Shown piece by piece: positions 49,843 to 61,362 of a stretch of 64,000 bases of DNA; position 1 is the stretch's first letter; each line of letters starts with the position of its first letter. Both the position numbers and the translations under genes were made by a program. The notes under the pieces are model-generated. The model was given only the letters and a program-made list of their open reading frames with translations. It was not told the origin of the DNA and made no database searches. The stretch comes from Betaproteobacteria bacterium (GTDB lineage: Bacteria > Pseudomonadota > Gammaproteobacteria > Burkholderiales > Casimicrobiaceae), in NCBI GenBank assembly GCA_013298145.1, contig JAAFJO010000003.1, positions 124,001 through 188,000 of the forward strand. Reading direction: 5' to 3'.

Positions 49843-51633
49843 TTACGCCGCTGCTGCGGGATTCCTAAGCTTCACATGCAACTCCCGCAACTGCTTCTCG
49901 GTAACAGGTGTCGGCGCATCCACCATCAAATCCTGCCCACGCTGTGTTTTCGGGAACGCGATCACGTCGCGGATTGATTCGGCTTCGCACATCATGGTGA
50001 CGATGCGGTCTAGGCCGAAGGCGATGCCTGCATGCGGCGGCGCGCCGTATTGCAGCGCGTCGAGCAGGAAGCCGAATTTGGCGCGTTGATCTTCCTCACT
50101 GATGCCGAGCGTGGCGAATTGTTTGGCTTGCAGTTCGGGGCGATGGATACGCACAGAGCCGCCGCCTAATTCCCAGCCGTTCATGGCGACGTCGTAGGCT
50201 TTGGCGAGCACTTGGCTTGGGTCGGTGTCGAGCAGTGGCCAGTGATCGTCTTTGGGGCTCGTGAAGGGGTGATGCGCGGCAACGTAGCGCTTGTTTTCTT
50301 CGTCGTATTCGTAGCAAGGGAAATCGACGACCCAGCACGGTTTGAAGCCTGCTTCGAAGAAACCGAGTTCCTTGCCGTGTTGCAAACCGATTTTCGAGCG
50401 CAATGCGCCAATCGCGTCGTTAACCACTTTCTTTTTGTCAGCGCCGAAGAAGAGGATGTCGCCGTTTTGCGCGCCGCTCTTCTCGATGATCGCTTTGATC
50501 GAATCGGGCGTCAGGAATTTCACGATTGGGCTTTGCAGGCCTTCGTCGTTCAGCTTCGTGACGTCGTTCACTTTGATCCAGGCTAGACCTTTCGCGCCGT
50601 AGATCGCAACGAACGCGGTGTAGTCGTCAATCTCTTTACGGGAAAGCTTCGCGCCGCCCGGAACGCGCAGGGCAACAACGCGACCATCTTTCATGTCGGC
50701 CGCACCACGAAACACCTTGAAGTCCACGGTTTTCATGACATCCGTCAATTCGGTGAATTCAAGTTTCACGCGAAGGTCTGGCTTGTCACTGCCGTATTTG
50801 CCCATCGCTTCTGCGTAAGGAAGGCGAGGGAAATCAGGCAGATCAACGCCCAAGCCCTTCTTCCACAAATGCTTGATGAGGCCTTCCATCATGTCTTGCA
50901 CTTCGCGCTCGCCCAAGAACGATGTTTCGATATCGATCTGGGTGAATTCGGGCTGACGATCCGCGCGCAAATCTTCGTCGCGGAAGCACTTCACGATTTG
51001 GTAGTAGCGATCAAAACCCGCGACCATCAAGAGCTGCTTGAAGAGCTGTGGCGATTGCGGCAGCGCGTAGAACTGGCCGTCATGAATGCGCGAAGGCACG
51101 AGGAATTCGCGCGCGCCTTCGGGCGTGCTCTTGTAAAGGAACGGCGTTTCGATATCCACGAAGCCACGCTCGTTCAGGTACTCGCGCGCCGCGGCGCTCA
51201 CACGCGCACGCAGGAGCAGGTTTTTCGCCATTTGCGGGCGACGCAGATCGAGGTAGCGATATTGCAAACGTACTTCTTCGTTCACCGTCGACTCGTCCAT
51301 CATGAACGGCGGCGTAAGCGATGCGTTGTAAATCTCAATCTCGTGCGCGAAGACTTCGATCTCGCCTGAGACCATGTCTTTGTTCTCAGTGCCTGCGGGG
51401 CGTGCGCGAACTTTGCCGACGACCTTGATGCAGAACTCGTTACGAAGCGTTTCGGCGAGTTTGAATGCGTCCGGACGATCCGGATCGATCACGATTTGGG
51501 CGATGCCTTCGCGATCACGCAGATCAACGAAGATCACGCCGCCGTGGTCGCGACGACGATGCACCCAGCCGGTGAGGGTGACGATTTGATCGAGATATTG
51601 TTTGCTGACTAAGCCTGTGTAGGTGGTACGCAT
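49843..51633 (-). CDS. aspS: Aspartyl-tRNA synthetase
   Basis: [77 protein letters not shown]. Confidence 0.98.
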   Translation of the reverse strand: MRTTYTGLVSKQYLDQIVTLTGWVHRRRDHGGVIFVDLRDREGIAQIVIDPDRPDAFKLAETLRNEFCIKVVGKVRARPAGTENKDMVSGEIEVFAHEIEIYNASLTPPFMMDESTVNEEVRLQYRYLDLRRPQMAKNLLLRARVSAAAREYLNERGFVDIETPFLYKSTPEGAREFLVPSRIHDGQFYALPQSPQLFKQLLMVAGFDRYYQIVKCFRDEDLRADRQPEFTQIDIETSFLGEREVQDMMEGLIKHLWKKGLGVDLPDFPRLPYAEAMGKYGSDKPDLRVKLEFTELTDVMKTVDFKVFRGAADMKDGRVVALRVPGGAKLSRKEIDDYTAFVAIYGAKGLAWIKVNDVTKLNDEGLQSPIVKFLTPDSIKAIIEKSGAQNGDILFFGADKKKVVNDAIGALRSKIGLQHGKELGFFEAGFKPCWVVDFPCYEYDEENKRYVAAHHPFTSPKDDHWPLLDTDPSQVLAKAYDVAMNGWELGGGSVRIHRPELQAKQFATLGISEEDQRAKFGFLLDALQYGAPPHAGIAFGLDRIVTMMCEAESIRDVIAFPKTQRGQDLMVDAPTPVTEKQLRELHVKLRNPAAAA

Positions 51634-51664
51634 GATTTACTTTCTATAACGGTACGCTCTGTTC

Positions 51665-51823
51665 TGTCATCCCCGTCCCCGCCTTCGCGGGGATATACCT
51701 TCGGGCGGGGACCCAGCCCCCGAAAACGTGGCATCTATTGCAAAGTCGGTATGGCTTTGCCAAATGCCCGGTCTGGGTCCGCGCCCGGCGCTGGTGCCGC
51801 CCTAACGGACGGCGGGGATGACA
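51665..51823. repeat. MITE-like element with TGTCATCCCCG / CGGGGATGACA ends
   Basis: Terminal inverted repeats plus internal GGGACCCAG/CTGGGTCC arms. Confidence 0.75.
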
Positions 51824-51940
51824 ATAGGGAGAAGAACGCACAAATGTGAATCAACGCAACGATTTTCTAACCGTTACGGCTTCACTGAAAAGGGACTTGA
51901 TGGGCGGCTTTCGTTGATGACTCAGGCGCCGCCGACCTGG

Positions 51941-52615
51941 TCACGGATTGGTATTCGGGGAATCCGGAGGCTTTGGCCCGTTCGCCCAACGAGCCAGCTC
52001 GCCCGTGGTAAGAACGGGCGGTGGTGCGACGCCCAGTGAGATTACATACTTAAGCGCTTGCTCGACAGTCATGTCGAGTTCTTCGACTTGCGTGCGATGC
52101 ACAAGCAGCATGTAGCCTGACGTGGGTACCGGGACGGTTGGCACATAAAGCGTAAGGTAGTCGCCAGGCAATCGTTGCGCCATCTCTCCGTGGAGTGTGG
52201 TTGTGGTTACAAACGCAATCGTTTTAAGGCCGGCGCGAGGGAATTCGATCAACACCGCTTTGCGAAAGGCTTGTCCCGAATCGGAAAGCACGGGATCGCT
52301 GATTTGCTTCACTGATTTGTAGATCGCGCCGACAACGGGGATTCGCTGCAGCGTTTGGCTCCACCAGTTTAGGATTTGCTTACCGATTACATTTTTGCCA
52401 ACGGTGGATGCGATTGCACCTGTAAAAAGCACGAGCAGAAACGCAAACACGACACCGAGCCCAGGAATCTTGCTGCCATGCCAAGTCGGCCGCCAGACTT
52501 CCGGGAGAAGCAGGATCGACTGATCAAGCGTTGTGATCAAAAAATGCAAAACCCAGACCGTGACGCCAATTGGCACCAACACTAAGAGTCCGGCGAGAAT
52601 GAATTTTTTGATCAC
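51941..52615 (-). CDS. DUF502 family membrane protein
   Basis: IKKFILAGLLVLVPIGVTVWVLHFLI...IPVVGAIYKSVKQISDPVLSDSGQAFRKAVLIEFPR. Confidence 0.93.
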   Translation of the reverse strand: MIKKFILAGLLVLVPIGVTVWVLHFLITTLDQSILLLPEVWRPTWHGSKIPGLGVVFAFLLVLFTGAIASTVGKNVIGKQILNWWSQTLQRIPVVGAIYKSVKQISDPVLSDSGQAFRKAVLIEFPRAGLKTIAFVTTTTLHGEMAQRLPGDYLTLYVPTVPVPTSGYMLLVHRTQVEELDMTVEQALKYVISLGVAPPPVLTTGELARWANGPKPPDSPNTNP

Positions 52616-52635
52616 GTGAGCTTGTTTAGGACGAA

Positions 52636-52980
52636 TCAGCCAGCGTTTACCGCTGGGGCTGCTGCGGGTGCGGGCGCAGGTGAAGGTGCCGGTGCAGCAG
52701 CCGGTGCAGCCGCACCATTTGACGCGGGCGACGTGCTTGAATCTGCAGGAGTCGGGGTATCTCCCGATTTCTTGGCATCTCCTGCTGGTTTTTGGCTTCC
52801 ATTACGAAAGTCAGTCACATACCAACCAGAGCCCTTGAGCGCGAAACCTGCGGCGGAAATTTTTTTCACGTAGTTCGCCTTACCGCACGCTGGGCAAGTG
52901 GCGAGCGGTGCGTCGGCGAGCTTTTGCATGTGTTCGCCCTGATGTCCGCAATCAGGGCACGCATATTCATAAATCGGCAT
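52636..52980 (-). CDS. FmdB-type zinc ribbon protein with Ala/Pro-rich tail
   Basis: [33 protein letters not shown]; low-complexity [15 protein letters not shown] tail. Confidence 0.93.
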   Translation of the reverse strand: MPIYEYACPDCGHQGEHMQKLADAPLATCPACGKANYVKKISAAGFALKGSGWYVTDFRNGSQKPAGDAKKSGDTPTPADSSTSPASNGAAAPAAAPAPSPAPAPAAAPAVNAG

Positions 52981-53322
52981 GGCGCTGCGAAAAAGAAAAG
53001 GGTGAAGAAAACCGGTGAAAAGCGATGGCGACCCCGTCGCTACTCACCGCGAAGCCCTCAATTATAGGGTGAGTCGCACGCGCTTTTTTGCAGTGCGGCA
53101 AACCATGGAACGACGCATCACCCGGGGGCACCATGCGCGATTTCGTCACCATCAGTGTCGCTGTGCAAAAGCAGATCGTTGCCCGCACAGGATGAGTCGC
53201 GGGTCGCGTGGGACGATCTGCGGATAACGAGCTTTCCGCGTTCACTGAAGCCCCGTATGATTCAACCCAATCGACGAAATCAGCGCACACAAAGCAAGCA
53301 CACAACGAAGCGAAAAATTACT

Positions 53323-53742
53323 ATGACGATGTACTACCTTTGGTGGATTGCTGCGGCGATTCTGGTTGGCGTAGAAATGATGACCGGCACCTTCTATCTC
53401 CTGGTGCTCGCAGTGGCTGCCGCTGCCGCTGGCGTGCTTGCGTTCGCTGGCCTGGATTTCTGGTGGCAAGTCGCGGGCTCCGCGCTCGTTGCGGTCGTTG
53501 GCACGTATCTTTTGCACGAATGGAAGAAGAAAAACGCGACGCAGCCGAAGCTTTCTGCGAATTTGGACGTAGGGCAACGTGTTCGCGTGACTGAATGGCG
53601 TGACGACGGTAGCGCGCGCGTCACTTATCGAGGCGCCCAGTGGGATGCGGTGATGGAATCCGAAATGACACCGAAGCGCGATCAAATGGTGATCGTCGCT
53701 ATGCGCGGCTCGCAGCTCGTGCTCGGCCCACTGCCGCAGTAG
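53323..53742 (+). CDS. NfeD family membrane protein
   Basis: YYLWWIAAAILVGVEMMTGTFYLLVLAVAAAAAGVLA...VGQRVRVTEWRDDGSARVTYRGAQWDA. Confidence 0.9.
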   Translation: MTMYYLWWIAAAILVGVEMMTGTFYLLVLAVAAAAAGVLAFAGLDFWWQVAGSALVAVVGTYLLHEWKKKNATQPKLSANLDVGQRVRVTEWRDDGSARVTYRGAQWDAVMESEMTPKRDQMVIVAMRGSQLVLGPLPQ

Positions 53743-53787
53743 CGTGGACGACGTAGTGATTACACACGCGTTTACGTCTTTACTCGT

Positions 53788-55155
53788 ATGAGCCTGCAAC
53801 CTAACCCCCCGAAATCACCGCTCGACGCGCTGATGCGCGAGGCTGCCAAGCAAATGGAGAAAAAGCTGGGCGAGTGGCAAACACAGGCGGGCGGAAAAAC
53901 GACTGCCTCTGGCGGAGCAGAGCTTGCCAAGGCGCGAGAGAAGCTTCGTGCGCTCGCGACCGGTAACTCGGGCGGCGGCGGCGCGGATGGCATGGGGGTT
54001 GGCGGCAACATGTCGCCGCCGCCTCCGCCTGAGCCGCCGAAGAAGTCTTCGCTCGGCGAAACGGGCTCGCAAAAGTTTTTCAAGTGGATGATCGGAATCG
54101 GTATCACCCTATTTACGCTGAGTTTGGTCGGCGATATTGTCAAGAGCATCTTCCGGGGTATTTGGCGTCAGAGCCAGAATCAATCGGGCAGTGCGATTCA
54201 GAGTTTGCAGGGATTTAACTGGGAGAGTGTGATGAGTGGCTTCTTTAGTACGTTGGTACCGATTGCGATTTTTATCGTCGCGATCATTTTCGTCGTCAAG
54301 GCGATTCGCGTGGTGCCACAACAGCGCGCGTTCGTCATCGAGCGCCTCGGACGCTTTCATGCGGTTCTCGAGCCGGGGCTTCGTTTCACGATTCCCTTTG
54401 TAGATCGCATTTCTGCGAAACACGATTTGCGCGAGGTGCCGCTCGACGTGCCTTCGCAGGTGTGCATCACGCGAGACAACACGCAGCTTCAAGTGGATGG
54501 CGTGCTTTACTACCAAATCACCGACCCGAAGCTCGCGACGTATGGCTCGTCTAACTACATCGCTGCAATCACCCAGCTTTCGCAAACCACGTTGCGCAGC
54601 GTCATCGGTAAGCTCGAACTCGACAAGACCTTTGAAGAGCGCGACATGATCAACCACGCCATTGTGAATTCGCTGGATGAGGCCGCGATGAACTGGGGCG
54701 TGAAAGTGTTGCGCTACGAGATTAAAGATTTGACGCCGCCGAAAGAAATTCTGCACGCGATGCAAGCTCAGATTACTGCCGAGCGTGAGAAGCGCGCTTT
54801 GATTGCGGCGTCCGAAGGTCGCAAGCAAGAGCAAATCAACATCGCAATGGGTCAGAAAGAAGCCGCGATTGCGAAGTCCGAAGGCGACAAGATTTCCGAC
54901 ATCAATCAAGCGCAAGGTGAAGCCGCAGCGATTCTCGCGAAAGCTGAAGCCAATGCGGAAGCGATTCGCAAGATTGCGATGGCCATTGAGTCACAAGGCG
55001 GTTTGCAAGCGGTGAACTTGAAAGTGGCGGAGCAATATGTTGCAGCGCTTTCGAACATCGCGCGCGAAGGCAACACCATTGTCGTGCCGCAAAATTTGAC
55101 AGACATTGCAAGCCTTGTAACCACTGCGACGAGCGTGTTGAAGGCGACGAAATAG
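53788..55155 (+). CDS. SPFH/stomatin-paraslipin protein with N-terminal extension
   Basis: VVPQQRAFVIERLGRFHAVLEPGLRFTIPFVDRISAKHDLREVPLDVPSQVCITRDNTQLQVDGVLYYQITDP; about 150 aa extension with a second TM. Confidence 0.93.
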   Translation: MSLQPNPPKSPLDALMREAAKQMEKKLGEWQTQAGGKTTASGGAELAKAREKLRALATGNSGGGGADGMGVGGNMSPPPPPEPPKKSSLGETGSQKFFKWMIGIGITLFTLSLVGDIVKSIFRGIWRQSQNQSGSAIQSLQGFNWESVMSGFFSTLVPIAIFIVAIIFVVKAIRVVPQQRAFVIERLGRFHAVLEPGLRFTIPFVDRISAKHDLREVPLDVPSQVCITRDNTQLQVDGVLYYQITDPKLATYGSSNYIAAITQLSQTTLRSVIGKLELDKTFEERDMINHAIVNSLDEAAMNWGVKVLRYEIKDLTPPKEILHAMQAQITAEREKRALIAASEGRKQEQINIAMGQKEAAIAKSEGDKISDINQAQGEAAAILAKAEANAEAIRKIAMAIESQGGLQAVNLKVAEQYVAALSNIAREGNTIVVPQNLTDIASLVTTATSVLKATK

Positions 55156-55211
55156 TTTTCACGCGTCGACCCGTTGAAACCCGCCGCAAAGGGCGCAGAA
55201 AGGAAGCTTCG

Positions 55212-55946
55212 ATGAAGGCAGCAAAACGTTTCTCTATTGCAGCGATTGCATCAATCGCTGCGCTCTCGCTCGTGGCATGCGAAGAGGTGACGATCAAAGT
55301 CGGTCACAAAAACGGCGTGAAAGGCAGCGGTGTTTCGGCAACTGAAACGCGGGCGATGTCCGAATTCACGGGGGTCGAACTCGCGGGCGTGGGTAAGCTC
55401 TTGCTGAAAGTGGGCGAGGGCACGACGTATTCGGTGAAGTTGACGGGTGACGATAACTTGCTGCCCTTCATCGAGACCGTAGTCACCGGAAATACGCTCT
55501 CGATTCGCCCCAAGGACTCGATCTCGCTCAGTAACAGCGTGGGCTTCACCTACGAAGTCACTGCGCCAAAGATTGAAAAAATCGAATCGAGCGGTGCGGC
55601 CTCGGTGGAGGGATCGGGCTTTCGTGGCGGTAAGTTGGCGTTGGATGTTTCCGGCGTAGGCAGCGTAAAACTTGCCGGACGAGTCGATGAATTCCGCGCC
55701 GACCTTTCCGGCGCTGGCAGCCTTAATTCTTCAGAGCTCATTGCAAACGATGTGCGAGTCGAGTTGTCTGGCGTTGGGAGTGCAGACGTGCAGGCTAACC
55801 AGCGAATGCGTGGCAGCGTGAGCGGTCTCGGTTCGATCAATTGGCGTGGCGATGCAACCGACGTGAAGACCGATGTGTCCGGGCTGGGCAGTGTGCGCAA
55901 ATCGGGCGAATCAAAGAAAACTGCGGACACCAAAGTCAATGTTTGA
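55212..55946 (+). CDS. DUF2807 (head-GIN) lipoprotein
   Basis: Lipobox SLVACE; repetitive VSGVGSVKLAGRVDEFRADLSGAGSLN...LSGVGSADV. Confidence 0.88.
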   Translation: MKAAKRFSIAAIASIAALSLVACEEVTIKVGHKNGVKGSGVSATETRAMSEFTGVELAGVGKLLLKVGEGTTYSVKLTGDDNLLPFIETVVTGNTLSIRPKDSISLSNSVGFTYEVTAPKIEKIESSGAASVEGSGFRGGKLALDVSGVGSVKLAGRVDEFRADLSGAGSLNSSELIANDVRVELSGVGSADVQANQRMRGSVSGLGSINWRGDATDVKTDVSGLGSVRKSGESKKTADTKVNV

Positions 55947-56127
55947 TTTTGCACAGGCGCTGCGCGCGTTTGCACAACGGCACGTTGTTTTGATCGTTCT
56001 GATCGCTTTGGCGATTGTTTTCTACGCGATCGGATTCAAGAAAGGATCGATGATCGCGTTCGCGCTCGGGTTTCTGTTTGAGCTTGGTTTTTGGGCGAGG
56101 CTTTTTCGTTCGGATCGGCGCAAATGA
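55939..56127 (+). CDS. Small membrane protein
   Basis: 62 aa MFDFAQALRAFAQRHVVLIVLIALAIVFYAIGFKKG...; overlaps upstream stop. Confidence 0.6.
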   Translation: MFDFAQALRAFAQRHVVLIVLIALAIVFYAIGFKKGSMIAFALGFLFELGFWARLFRSDRRK

Positions 56128-56158
56128 TGGGCGCGCTGGTCACTGCAAATGGCGCGAT

Positions 56159-56401
56159 TCAGCCTTTTTGATCGTACGACTTAAAGCGGACCACTTCGCT
56201 ACTGCGGAGCGCCTTGTGTTTGGTGCCTCGACCTGTCACGCGTTTGCGCCAACGCTCGAAGCTTGATCGCGTGAGTGCACCGCGCATCAGCGCGACCACT
56301 GCCGATTCGTTGAGTTGAAATTGCACTTCGATCGCTTCAAACGGGGTTCGATCTTCCCAGGCCATTTGAATTACTCGGTCACGCTCTGCGTCGGTCAACA
56401 T
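56159..56401 (-). CDS. TIGR03643/DUF2805 family protein
   Basis: DRVIQMAWEDRTPFEAIEVQFQLNESAVVALMRGALTRSSFERWRKRVTGRGTKH. Confidence 0.9.
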   Translation of the reverse strand: MLTDAERDRVIQMAWEDRTPFEAIEVQFQLNESAVVALMRGALTRSSFERWRKRVTGRGTKHKALRSSEVVRFKSYDQKG

Positions 56402-56553
56402 GAAATAAATGAAAACGAGGAATGGGGGCCGCGGGCCCGACGTGCGAAGCTCTCGTTACGAGGGCGTCACCCGATTTTCTCTTGTTTCGCTCCGCCTCAC
56501 TCCGGGCCTCATCGGTGCGCAGGTCGCCCTTGTGGCTATAATTTGAGATTCGC

Positions 56554-56630
56554 AGAGACATAGCTCAGTTGGTTAGAGCACCACCTTGACATGGTGGGGG
56601 TCGTTGGTTCGAATCCAATTGTCTCTACCA
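56554..56630 (+). tRNA. tRNA-Val (anticodon GAC)
   Basis: agagaca acceptor pairs with tgtctct; ccacc-ttGACat-ggtgg anticodon arm; GGTTCGAATCC T-arm; CCA encoded. Confidence 0.93.
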
Positions 56631-56756
56631 GTTTCAACAACCGTTTACCAATAAGGGATGCCGAAGAATGCCGCGAACTCGTACCACGACAGGAGTTTTT
56701 TCCCGCCGAGGTTGATTCGTTTGCGGTTGCGCGTTCATGCGTAACGGTTCAAAAGA

Positions 56757-56781
56757 AAAGCAGCTTCGGCTGCTTTTTTTA
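56757..56781 (+). terminator. Rho-independent terminator between tRNA-Val and thrS
   Basis: aaagcagc-ttcg-gctgcttttttt. Confidence 0.85.
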
Positions 56782-56838
56782 TTCCTCTCTCCCACCGCGT
56801 GTGAGAGGTGACACAAAGTCCGCTGAGAGAGAAAAGTC

Positions 56839-58758
56839 ATGATTCAAGTCACACTCCCCGACGGCTCCGTCCGTTCTTTTGAAAAACCCGTCTCCGTTGG
56901 CGAGGTCGCCGCGAACATCGGTGCCGGACTCGCGAAAGCCGCGCTCGCAGGCAAAGTTGATGGGAAACTCGTAGATACAAGCCACATCATCAATACGCCA
57001 GTTAACCTGGGCATCGTGACTGAAAAAGATAAAGACGGTTTAGAGGTTATTCGGCACTCTACCGCTCATCTTTTGGCTTATGCGGTGAAAGAGTTGTTCC
57101 CTGAGGCGCAAGTCACGATCGGCCCCGTGATCGAAGACGGTTTCTATTACGACTTTTCGTACAAGCGCCCGTTCACGCCGGAAGACCTTGCCAAGATCGA
57201 AGCGAAGATGGCAGAACTCGCGAAGAAGGACGAAAAGGTCGAGCGCAAAGTGTTGCCACGCGACGAAGCGGTTGCGTATTTCAAAGGCATCGGCGAAGCG
57301 TACAAGGCCGAAATCATCGCAAGCATTCCGTCGAACGAGGACGTTTCGCTCTACAGCGAAGGCGCGTTCACGGATTTGTGTCGTGGGCCACACGTGCCGT
57401 CTACTGGCAAGCTAAAGCATTTCAAATTGATGAAAGTCGCAGGCGCGTACTGGCGTGGCGATCATCGCAATGAGATGCTGACGCGTATTTACGGCACTGC
57501 GTGGGCGAAGAAAGAAGACCTCGAACAGTATCTCTTCCGTCTTGAAGAAGCCGAGAAGCGCGATCATCGAAAAATTGGCCGATTGCTCGATCTCTTCCAC
57601 GTGCAAGATGAAGCGCCGGGTATGGTGTTTTGGCATCCGAACGGCTGGCGCGTCTGGCAGGTGGTTGAGCAGTACATGAGGAAGGTTTACGAGAACAACG
57701 GCTATCAGGAAGTGAAAGGCCCGCAAATTCTCGACCGTACGTTGTGGGAGAAATCCGGGCATTGGGAGAACTACAAAGACAACATGTTCACCACGGAATC
57801 GGAGAAGCGCACGTACGCGGTGAAGCCGATGAACTGCCCCGGCCATCTTCAGATTTACAACGCGGGGCTGCATTCGTACAAAGAGCTTCCGCTTCGTTAC
57901 GGTGAATTTGGCTCGTGTCATCGCAACGAATCGAGCGGCTCGCTGCACGGCATCATGCGCGTGCGTGGGTTCACGCAAGACGACGGCCACATTTTTTGCA
58001 CAGAAGACCAGATTCAGTCCGAATGTGTCGCGTTTAACGAACTGCTCAAGAAGGTCTACGCTGATTTCGGGTTCACCGACATCATCTACAAGATTTCCAC
58101 CCGTCCGGAAAAGCGCGTGGGATCGGACGAGGTGTGGGATAAAGCGGAACACGCGTTGAAATCTGCGCTCGATTCGGTGGGGGCGCCTTGGGAAGAGCTC
58201 AAAGGCGAGGGCGCGTTCTACGGTCCAAAGATTGAATATTCGCTCAAAGACGCGTTAGGTCGCGTCTGGCAGTGCGGAACGATGCAAGTTGACTTCAACA
58301 TGCCGCAGCGCCTAGGCGCGGAATATGTTGGGGAAGACAACAGTCGCCGTCATCCTGTCATGCTGCATCGCGCGATTTTGGGCTCCCTGGAGCGTTTCAT
58401 TGGGATCTTGATCGAAAACTACGCGGGTGCGCTACCGCTCTGGCTTGCGCCGCGCCAGCTGGCGGTGGCATCGATCACGTCGGAACAGAACGAATACGTC
58501 GAGGGCGTCGTGCAACGGCTCAAAGCGGCCGGACTTCGTGCGGAGTCAGACTTGAGGGCAGACAAGATATCCTATAAAATCCGGGAGTTAAGCCTACAAA
58601 AGCTCCCGTACATTGCTGTATGTGGCGCAAAAGAGGCTGAAGCGGGCACTGTCGCAGTACGCGGCCGCGGAAACGTCGATCTCGGCGTGATGTCGGTTGA
58701 AAAGTTCATCGAACTCTGCGTTTCCGAAAATAAACCGGGTGCCCACCTTGCTGCGTAA
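56839..58758 (+). CDS. thrS: Threonyl-tRNA synthetase
   Basis: TGS domain start, [75 protein letters not shown]. Confidence 0.98.
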   Translation: MIQVTLPDGSVRSFEKPVSVGEVAANIGAGLAKAALAGKVDGKLVDTSHIINTPVNLGIVTEKDKDGLEVIRHSTAHLLAYAVKELFPEAQVTIGPVIEDGFYYDFSYKRPFTPEDLAKIEAKMAELAKKDEKVERKVLPRDEAVAYFKGIGEAYKAEIIASIPSNEDVSLYSEGAFTDLCRGPHVPSTGKLKHFKLMKVAGAYWRGDHRNEMLTRIYGTAWAKKEDLEQYLFRLEEAEKRDHRKIGRLLDLFHVQDEAPGMVFWHPNGWRVWQVVEQYMRKVYENNGYQEVKGPQILDRTLWEKSGHWENYKDNMFTTESEKRTYAVKPMNCPGHLQIYNAGLHSYKELPLRYGEFGSCHRNESSGSLHGIMRVRGFTQDDGHIFCTEDQIQSECVAFNELLKKVYADFGFTDIIYKISTRPEKRVGSDEVWDKAEHALKSALDSVGAPWEELKGEGAFYGPKIEYSLKDALGRVWQCGTMQVDFNMPQRLGAEYVGEDNSRRHPVMLHRAILGSLERFIGILIENYAGALPLWLAPRQLAVASITSEQNEYVEGVVQRLKAAGLRAESDLRADKISYKIRELSLQKLPYIAVCGAKEAEAGTVAVRGRGNVDLGVMSVEKFIELCVSENKPGAHLAA

Positions 58759-58788
58759 ACGCACGTAATTACATATTGGAGTTGTCAC

Positions 58789-59406
58789 ATAGCCGATAAA
58801 GAAAATCGAATCAACCGTGAGATCACCGCTCCCGAGGTTCGACTGATAGATAAAGACGGTGAGCAGGCCGGCATCAAAACGCTTCGCGAAGCGCTTGCGA
58901 TGGCCGAAGACGCTGAGCTTGATCTGGTGGAAATCGCGCCAACCGCGCAACCGCCAGTGTGCAGGATCATGGACTTTGGAAAGTTCAAGTTCCAGGAAGC
59001 TAAGCGACTGTCGGAGGCAAAGTCGAAGCAAAAGCAGATTGAAATTAAAGAGATCAAACTGCGACCGCAAACCGACGAGCACGACTATCAGATCAAGATG
59101 CGAAAGATTCGCGAGTTCGTAGCCGAAGGCGATAAGGTGAAAATCACTTTGCGTTTCCGGGGCCGCGAAATGGCGCATCAAGAATTTGGTGTAAGACAAC
59201 TCGAGCGTATCCGCGCGGACACCGACGAAATTTGTGTCGTCGAGCAATGGCCGCGCCTCGAAGGCAGACTCATGGTGATGATGCTTGCCGCGAAAAAGAA
59301 AGCGGTTCCTACAGGCGGAAAAGACGCCAGTAAGAAACCTACCGAATCGACGTCTGCGGGCAAGCCTGCGGAAGTCAAACCAGTGGCGGCGAAAGCAGCC
59401 GCGTAG
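58789..59406 (+). CDS. infC: Translation initiation factor IF-3, apparent ATA start
   Basis: In-frame translation (I/M)[77 protein letters not shown] Shine-Dalgarno upstream of ATA 58789. ORF track shows only the ATG-initiated part from 58900. Confidence 0.9.
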   Translation: MADKENRINREITAPEVRLIDKDGEQAGIKTLREALAMAEDAELDLVEIAPTAQPPVCRIMDFGKFKFQEAKRLSEAKSKQKQIEIKEIKLRPQTDEHDYQIKMRKIREFVAEGDKVKITLRFRGREMAHQEFGVRQLERIRADTDEICVVEQWPRLEGRLMVMMLAAKKKAVPTGGKDASKKPTESTSAGKPAEVKPVAAKAAA

Positions 59407-59509
59407 TGCAGAAGCACCCCTCGCGGGGTAAATACAGCGAGCCTGGGGCTCCAAAGAGTGTCGTGTAGTGCGGCACCGCCTCGGCTAGCAACATAAAAGG
59501 AATAGGCAC

Positions 59510-59707
59510 ATGCCTAAGATGAAAACCAAAAAGGCCGCGTCAAAGCGGCTGAAGGCGCGTAAAAGCGGCAGCATCAAGCGCGCCCACGCGACCAAGCGTC
59601 ACATCCTCACGAAGCGCACGACGAAAAACAAGCGTCAGCTTCGTGGCACGTTAACCATTCACGTGAGCGATGAAGGCCGTGTGGCCAAAATGCTCCCGTA
59701 CGCGTAA
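59510..59707 (+). CDS. rpmI: 50S ribosomal protein L35
   Basis: [47 protein letters not shown]. Confidence 0.98.
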   Translation: MPKMKTKKAASKRLKARKSGSIKRAHATKRHILTKRTTKNKRQLRGTLTIHVSDEGRVAKMLPYA

Positions 59708-59721
59708 GGAGGGATTGAAAG

Positions 59722-60072
59722 ATGCCTCGCGTAAAACGTGGTGTAACAGCCCGCGCTCGTCACAAGAAAATGATCGCGATGGCCAAAGGCTATCGTGGTC
59801 GTCGTAACAATGTTTATCGTGTTGCCAAGCAAGCCGTCATGCGCGCTGGCCAGTACGCATACCGTGATCGTCGCAATAAGAAGCGCGATTTCCGTGCGCT
59901 CTGGATCACGCGTATCAACGCAGCAGCTCGCGAATGCGGCATGAAGTATTCAACCTTCATGGGCGCACTCAAGAAGGCAATGATCGAGATCGATCGTAAA
60001 GTGCTCTCAGACATGGCCGTTTTCGACATGCCTGCGTTTAGCGCGCTCGTAGAGCGCGTGAAGAAGGCGTAA
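59722..60072 (+). CDS. rplT: 50S ribosomal protein L20
   Basis: [51 protein letters not shown]. Confidence 0.98.
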   Translation: MPRVKRGVTARARHKKMIAMAKGYRGRRNNVYRVAKQAVMRAGQYAYRDRRNKKRDFRALWITRINAAARECGMKYSTFMGALKKAMIEIDRKVLSDMAVFDMPAFSALVERVKKA

Positions 60073-60102
60073 GCCTCCCACTTTACCGCTCTAGAGCAAC
60101 CC

Positions 60103-60131
60103 AAAAAAGGGAGGCGTAAGCCTCCTTTTTC
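60103..60131 (+). terminator. Terminator after rplT
   Basis: gggaggc-gtaa-gcctcctttttcttttt. Confidence 0.8.
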
Positions 60132-60157
60132 TTTTTCTGGTAGTCGGTCTTAATGTT

Positions 60158-60249
60158 TGTCATTCCCGCGAAAGCGGGAACCCACACTTAGCGTCATGGT
60201 GATGTTGAGCTGCGGGATAAAGTATGTTCCCGCTTTCGCGGGAATGACA
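60158..60249. repeat. MITE-like 92-bp element with 23-bp perfect TIRs
   Basis: TGTCATTCCCGCGAAAGCGGGAA ... TTCCCGCTTTCGCGGGAATGACA. Confidence 0.85.
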
Positions 60250-60263
60250 GAAGAGAGTAGTCG

Positions 60264-61355
60264 ATGAACAAAGTCGAATCAACGCAACGCGCAGCACCTG
60301 AGAGCATGGTTCCTGTTGGAGTAGTACCCACGACCATTGTCCAGGCTGCGATGTCAGACTTCCAAGCTTGTACAACTCACGCTGCACTCGAGAACGCAAA
60401 ATCGCGATATCTAGGAAAAAGTGGCCTTATTACTGAGCGGCTCAAGGGCCTAAGCGAGCTTACGCCGGAACACAAGAAAGTTCACGGTGCGGAGATCAAT
60501 CGAGATAAGGACTCCATCGAGGCTGCATACAAATCGCGTCGCGGTGAGCTTGAAACCGAAGCGTTGAACGCGAAGCTCGCAGCGGAATCCATCGACGTCA
60601 CTCTACCCGGACGTGGTCGCGGCACGGGCGGTATTCATCCGGTGATTCAAACGTGGCAGCGCTGCGAAGAGATCTTCGGCTCGATTGGCTTTGACGTGGC
60701 GGACGGCCCTGAGATCGAAGCCGATTGGTACAACTTCACCGCGCTCAATAACCCGCCGAACCATCCCGCGCGTTCGATGCAAGACACGTTCTATGTCGAT
60801 ATGAACGGCACCGATGGTTTGCCGCTCTTGCTGCGCACGCACACCTCGCCCATGCAGGTGCGCTACGCGAAGATGCATGCCGACGACTTAACGAACAACG
60901 GCAAACCCATCAAGGTGATCGCGCCAGGGCGCACCTATCGCGTCGATAGTGACGCGACGCATTCGCCGATGTTTCATCAGATTGAAGGTTTGTGGATCGA
61001 CGAAAACATTTCGTTCGCCGACCTGAAGGGCGTGTACACGGATTTTCTGCGCCGCTTCTTCGAAACCGACGCGCTGCAAGTGCGCTTCCGCCCGAGCTAT
61101 TTTCCGTTCACGGAGCCCTCCGCTGAAATCGACATGAAGTTCGACTCGGGACCACTCAAAGGGCGTTGGCTCGAGATTTCCGGCTCGGGGCAAGTGCATC
61201 CATCGGTCGTTAAGAACTTCGGACTCGATCCTGAACGCTTCATCGGTTTTGCGTTTGGTTCGGGGCTTGAACGCCTCACGATGTTGAAACACGGTATTGG
61301 CGATTTGCGATTGTTCTTTGAGGGCGATTTGCGGTTCCTGAAACAGTTTGCTTAG
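60264..61355 (+). CDS. pheS: Phenylalanyl-tRNA synthetase alpha subunit
   Basis: [96 protein letters not shown]. Confidence 0.98.
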   Translation: MNKVESTQRAAPESMVPVGVVPTTIVQAAMSDFQACTTHAALENAKSRYLGKSGLITERLKGLSELTPEHKKVHGAEINRDKDSIEAAYKSRRGELETEALNAKLAAESIDVTLPGRGRGTGGIHPVIQTWQRCEEIFGSIGFDVADGPEIEADWYNFTALNNPPNHPARSMQDTFYVDMNGTDGLPLLLRTHTSPMQVRYAKMHADDLTNNGKPIKVIAPGRTYRVDSDATHSPMFHQIEGLWIDENISFADLKGVYTDFLRRFFETDALQVRFRPSYFPFTEPSAEIDMKFDSGPLKGRWLEISGSGQVHPSVVKNFGLDPERFIGFAFGSGLERLTMLKHGIGDLRLFFEGDLRFLKQFA

Positions 61356-61362
61356 CTTTTGT

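Noticed and set aside
54109-54915. 268-aa minus-strand ORF
   Set aside because: Antisense to the SPFH gene.
56554-56630. tRNA-Val as an integration site of a genomic island
   Set aside because: No integrase or duplicated tRNA 3' end nearby; flanks are conserved core genes.
57412-58152. 246-aa minus-strand ORF
   Set aside because: Fully antisense to thrS, which is unambiguous.
58594-59454. 286-aa minus-strand ORF
   Set aside because: Antisense to thrS 3' end and infC; composition looks like a shadow ORF.
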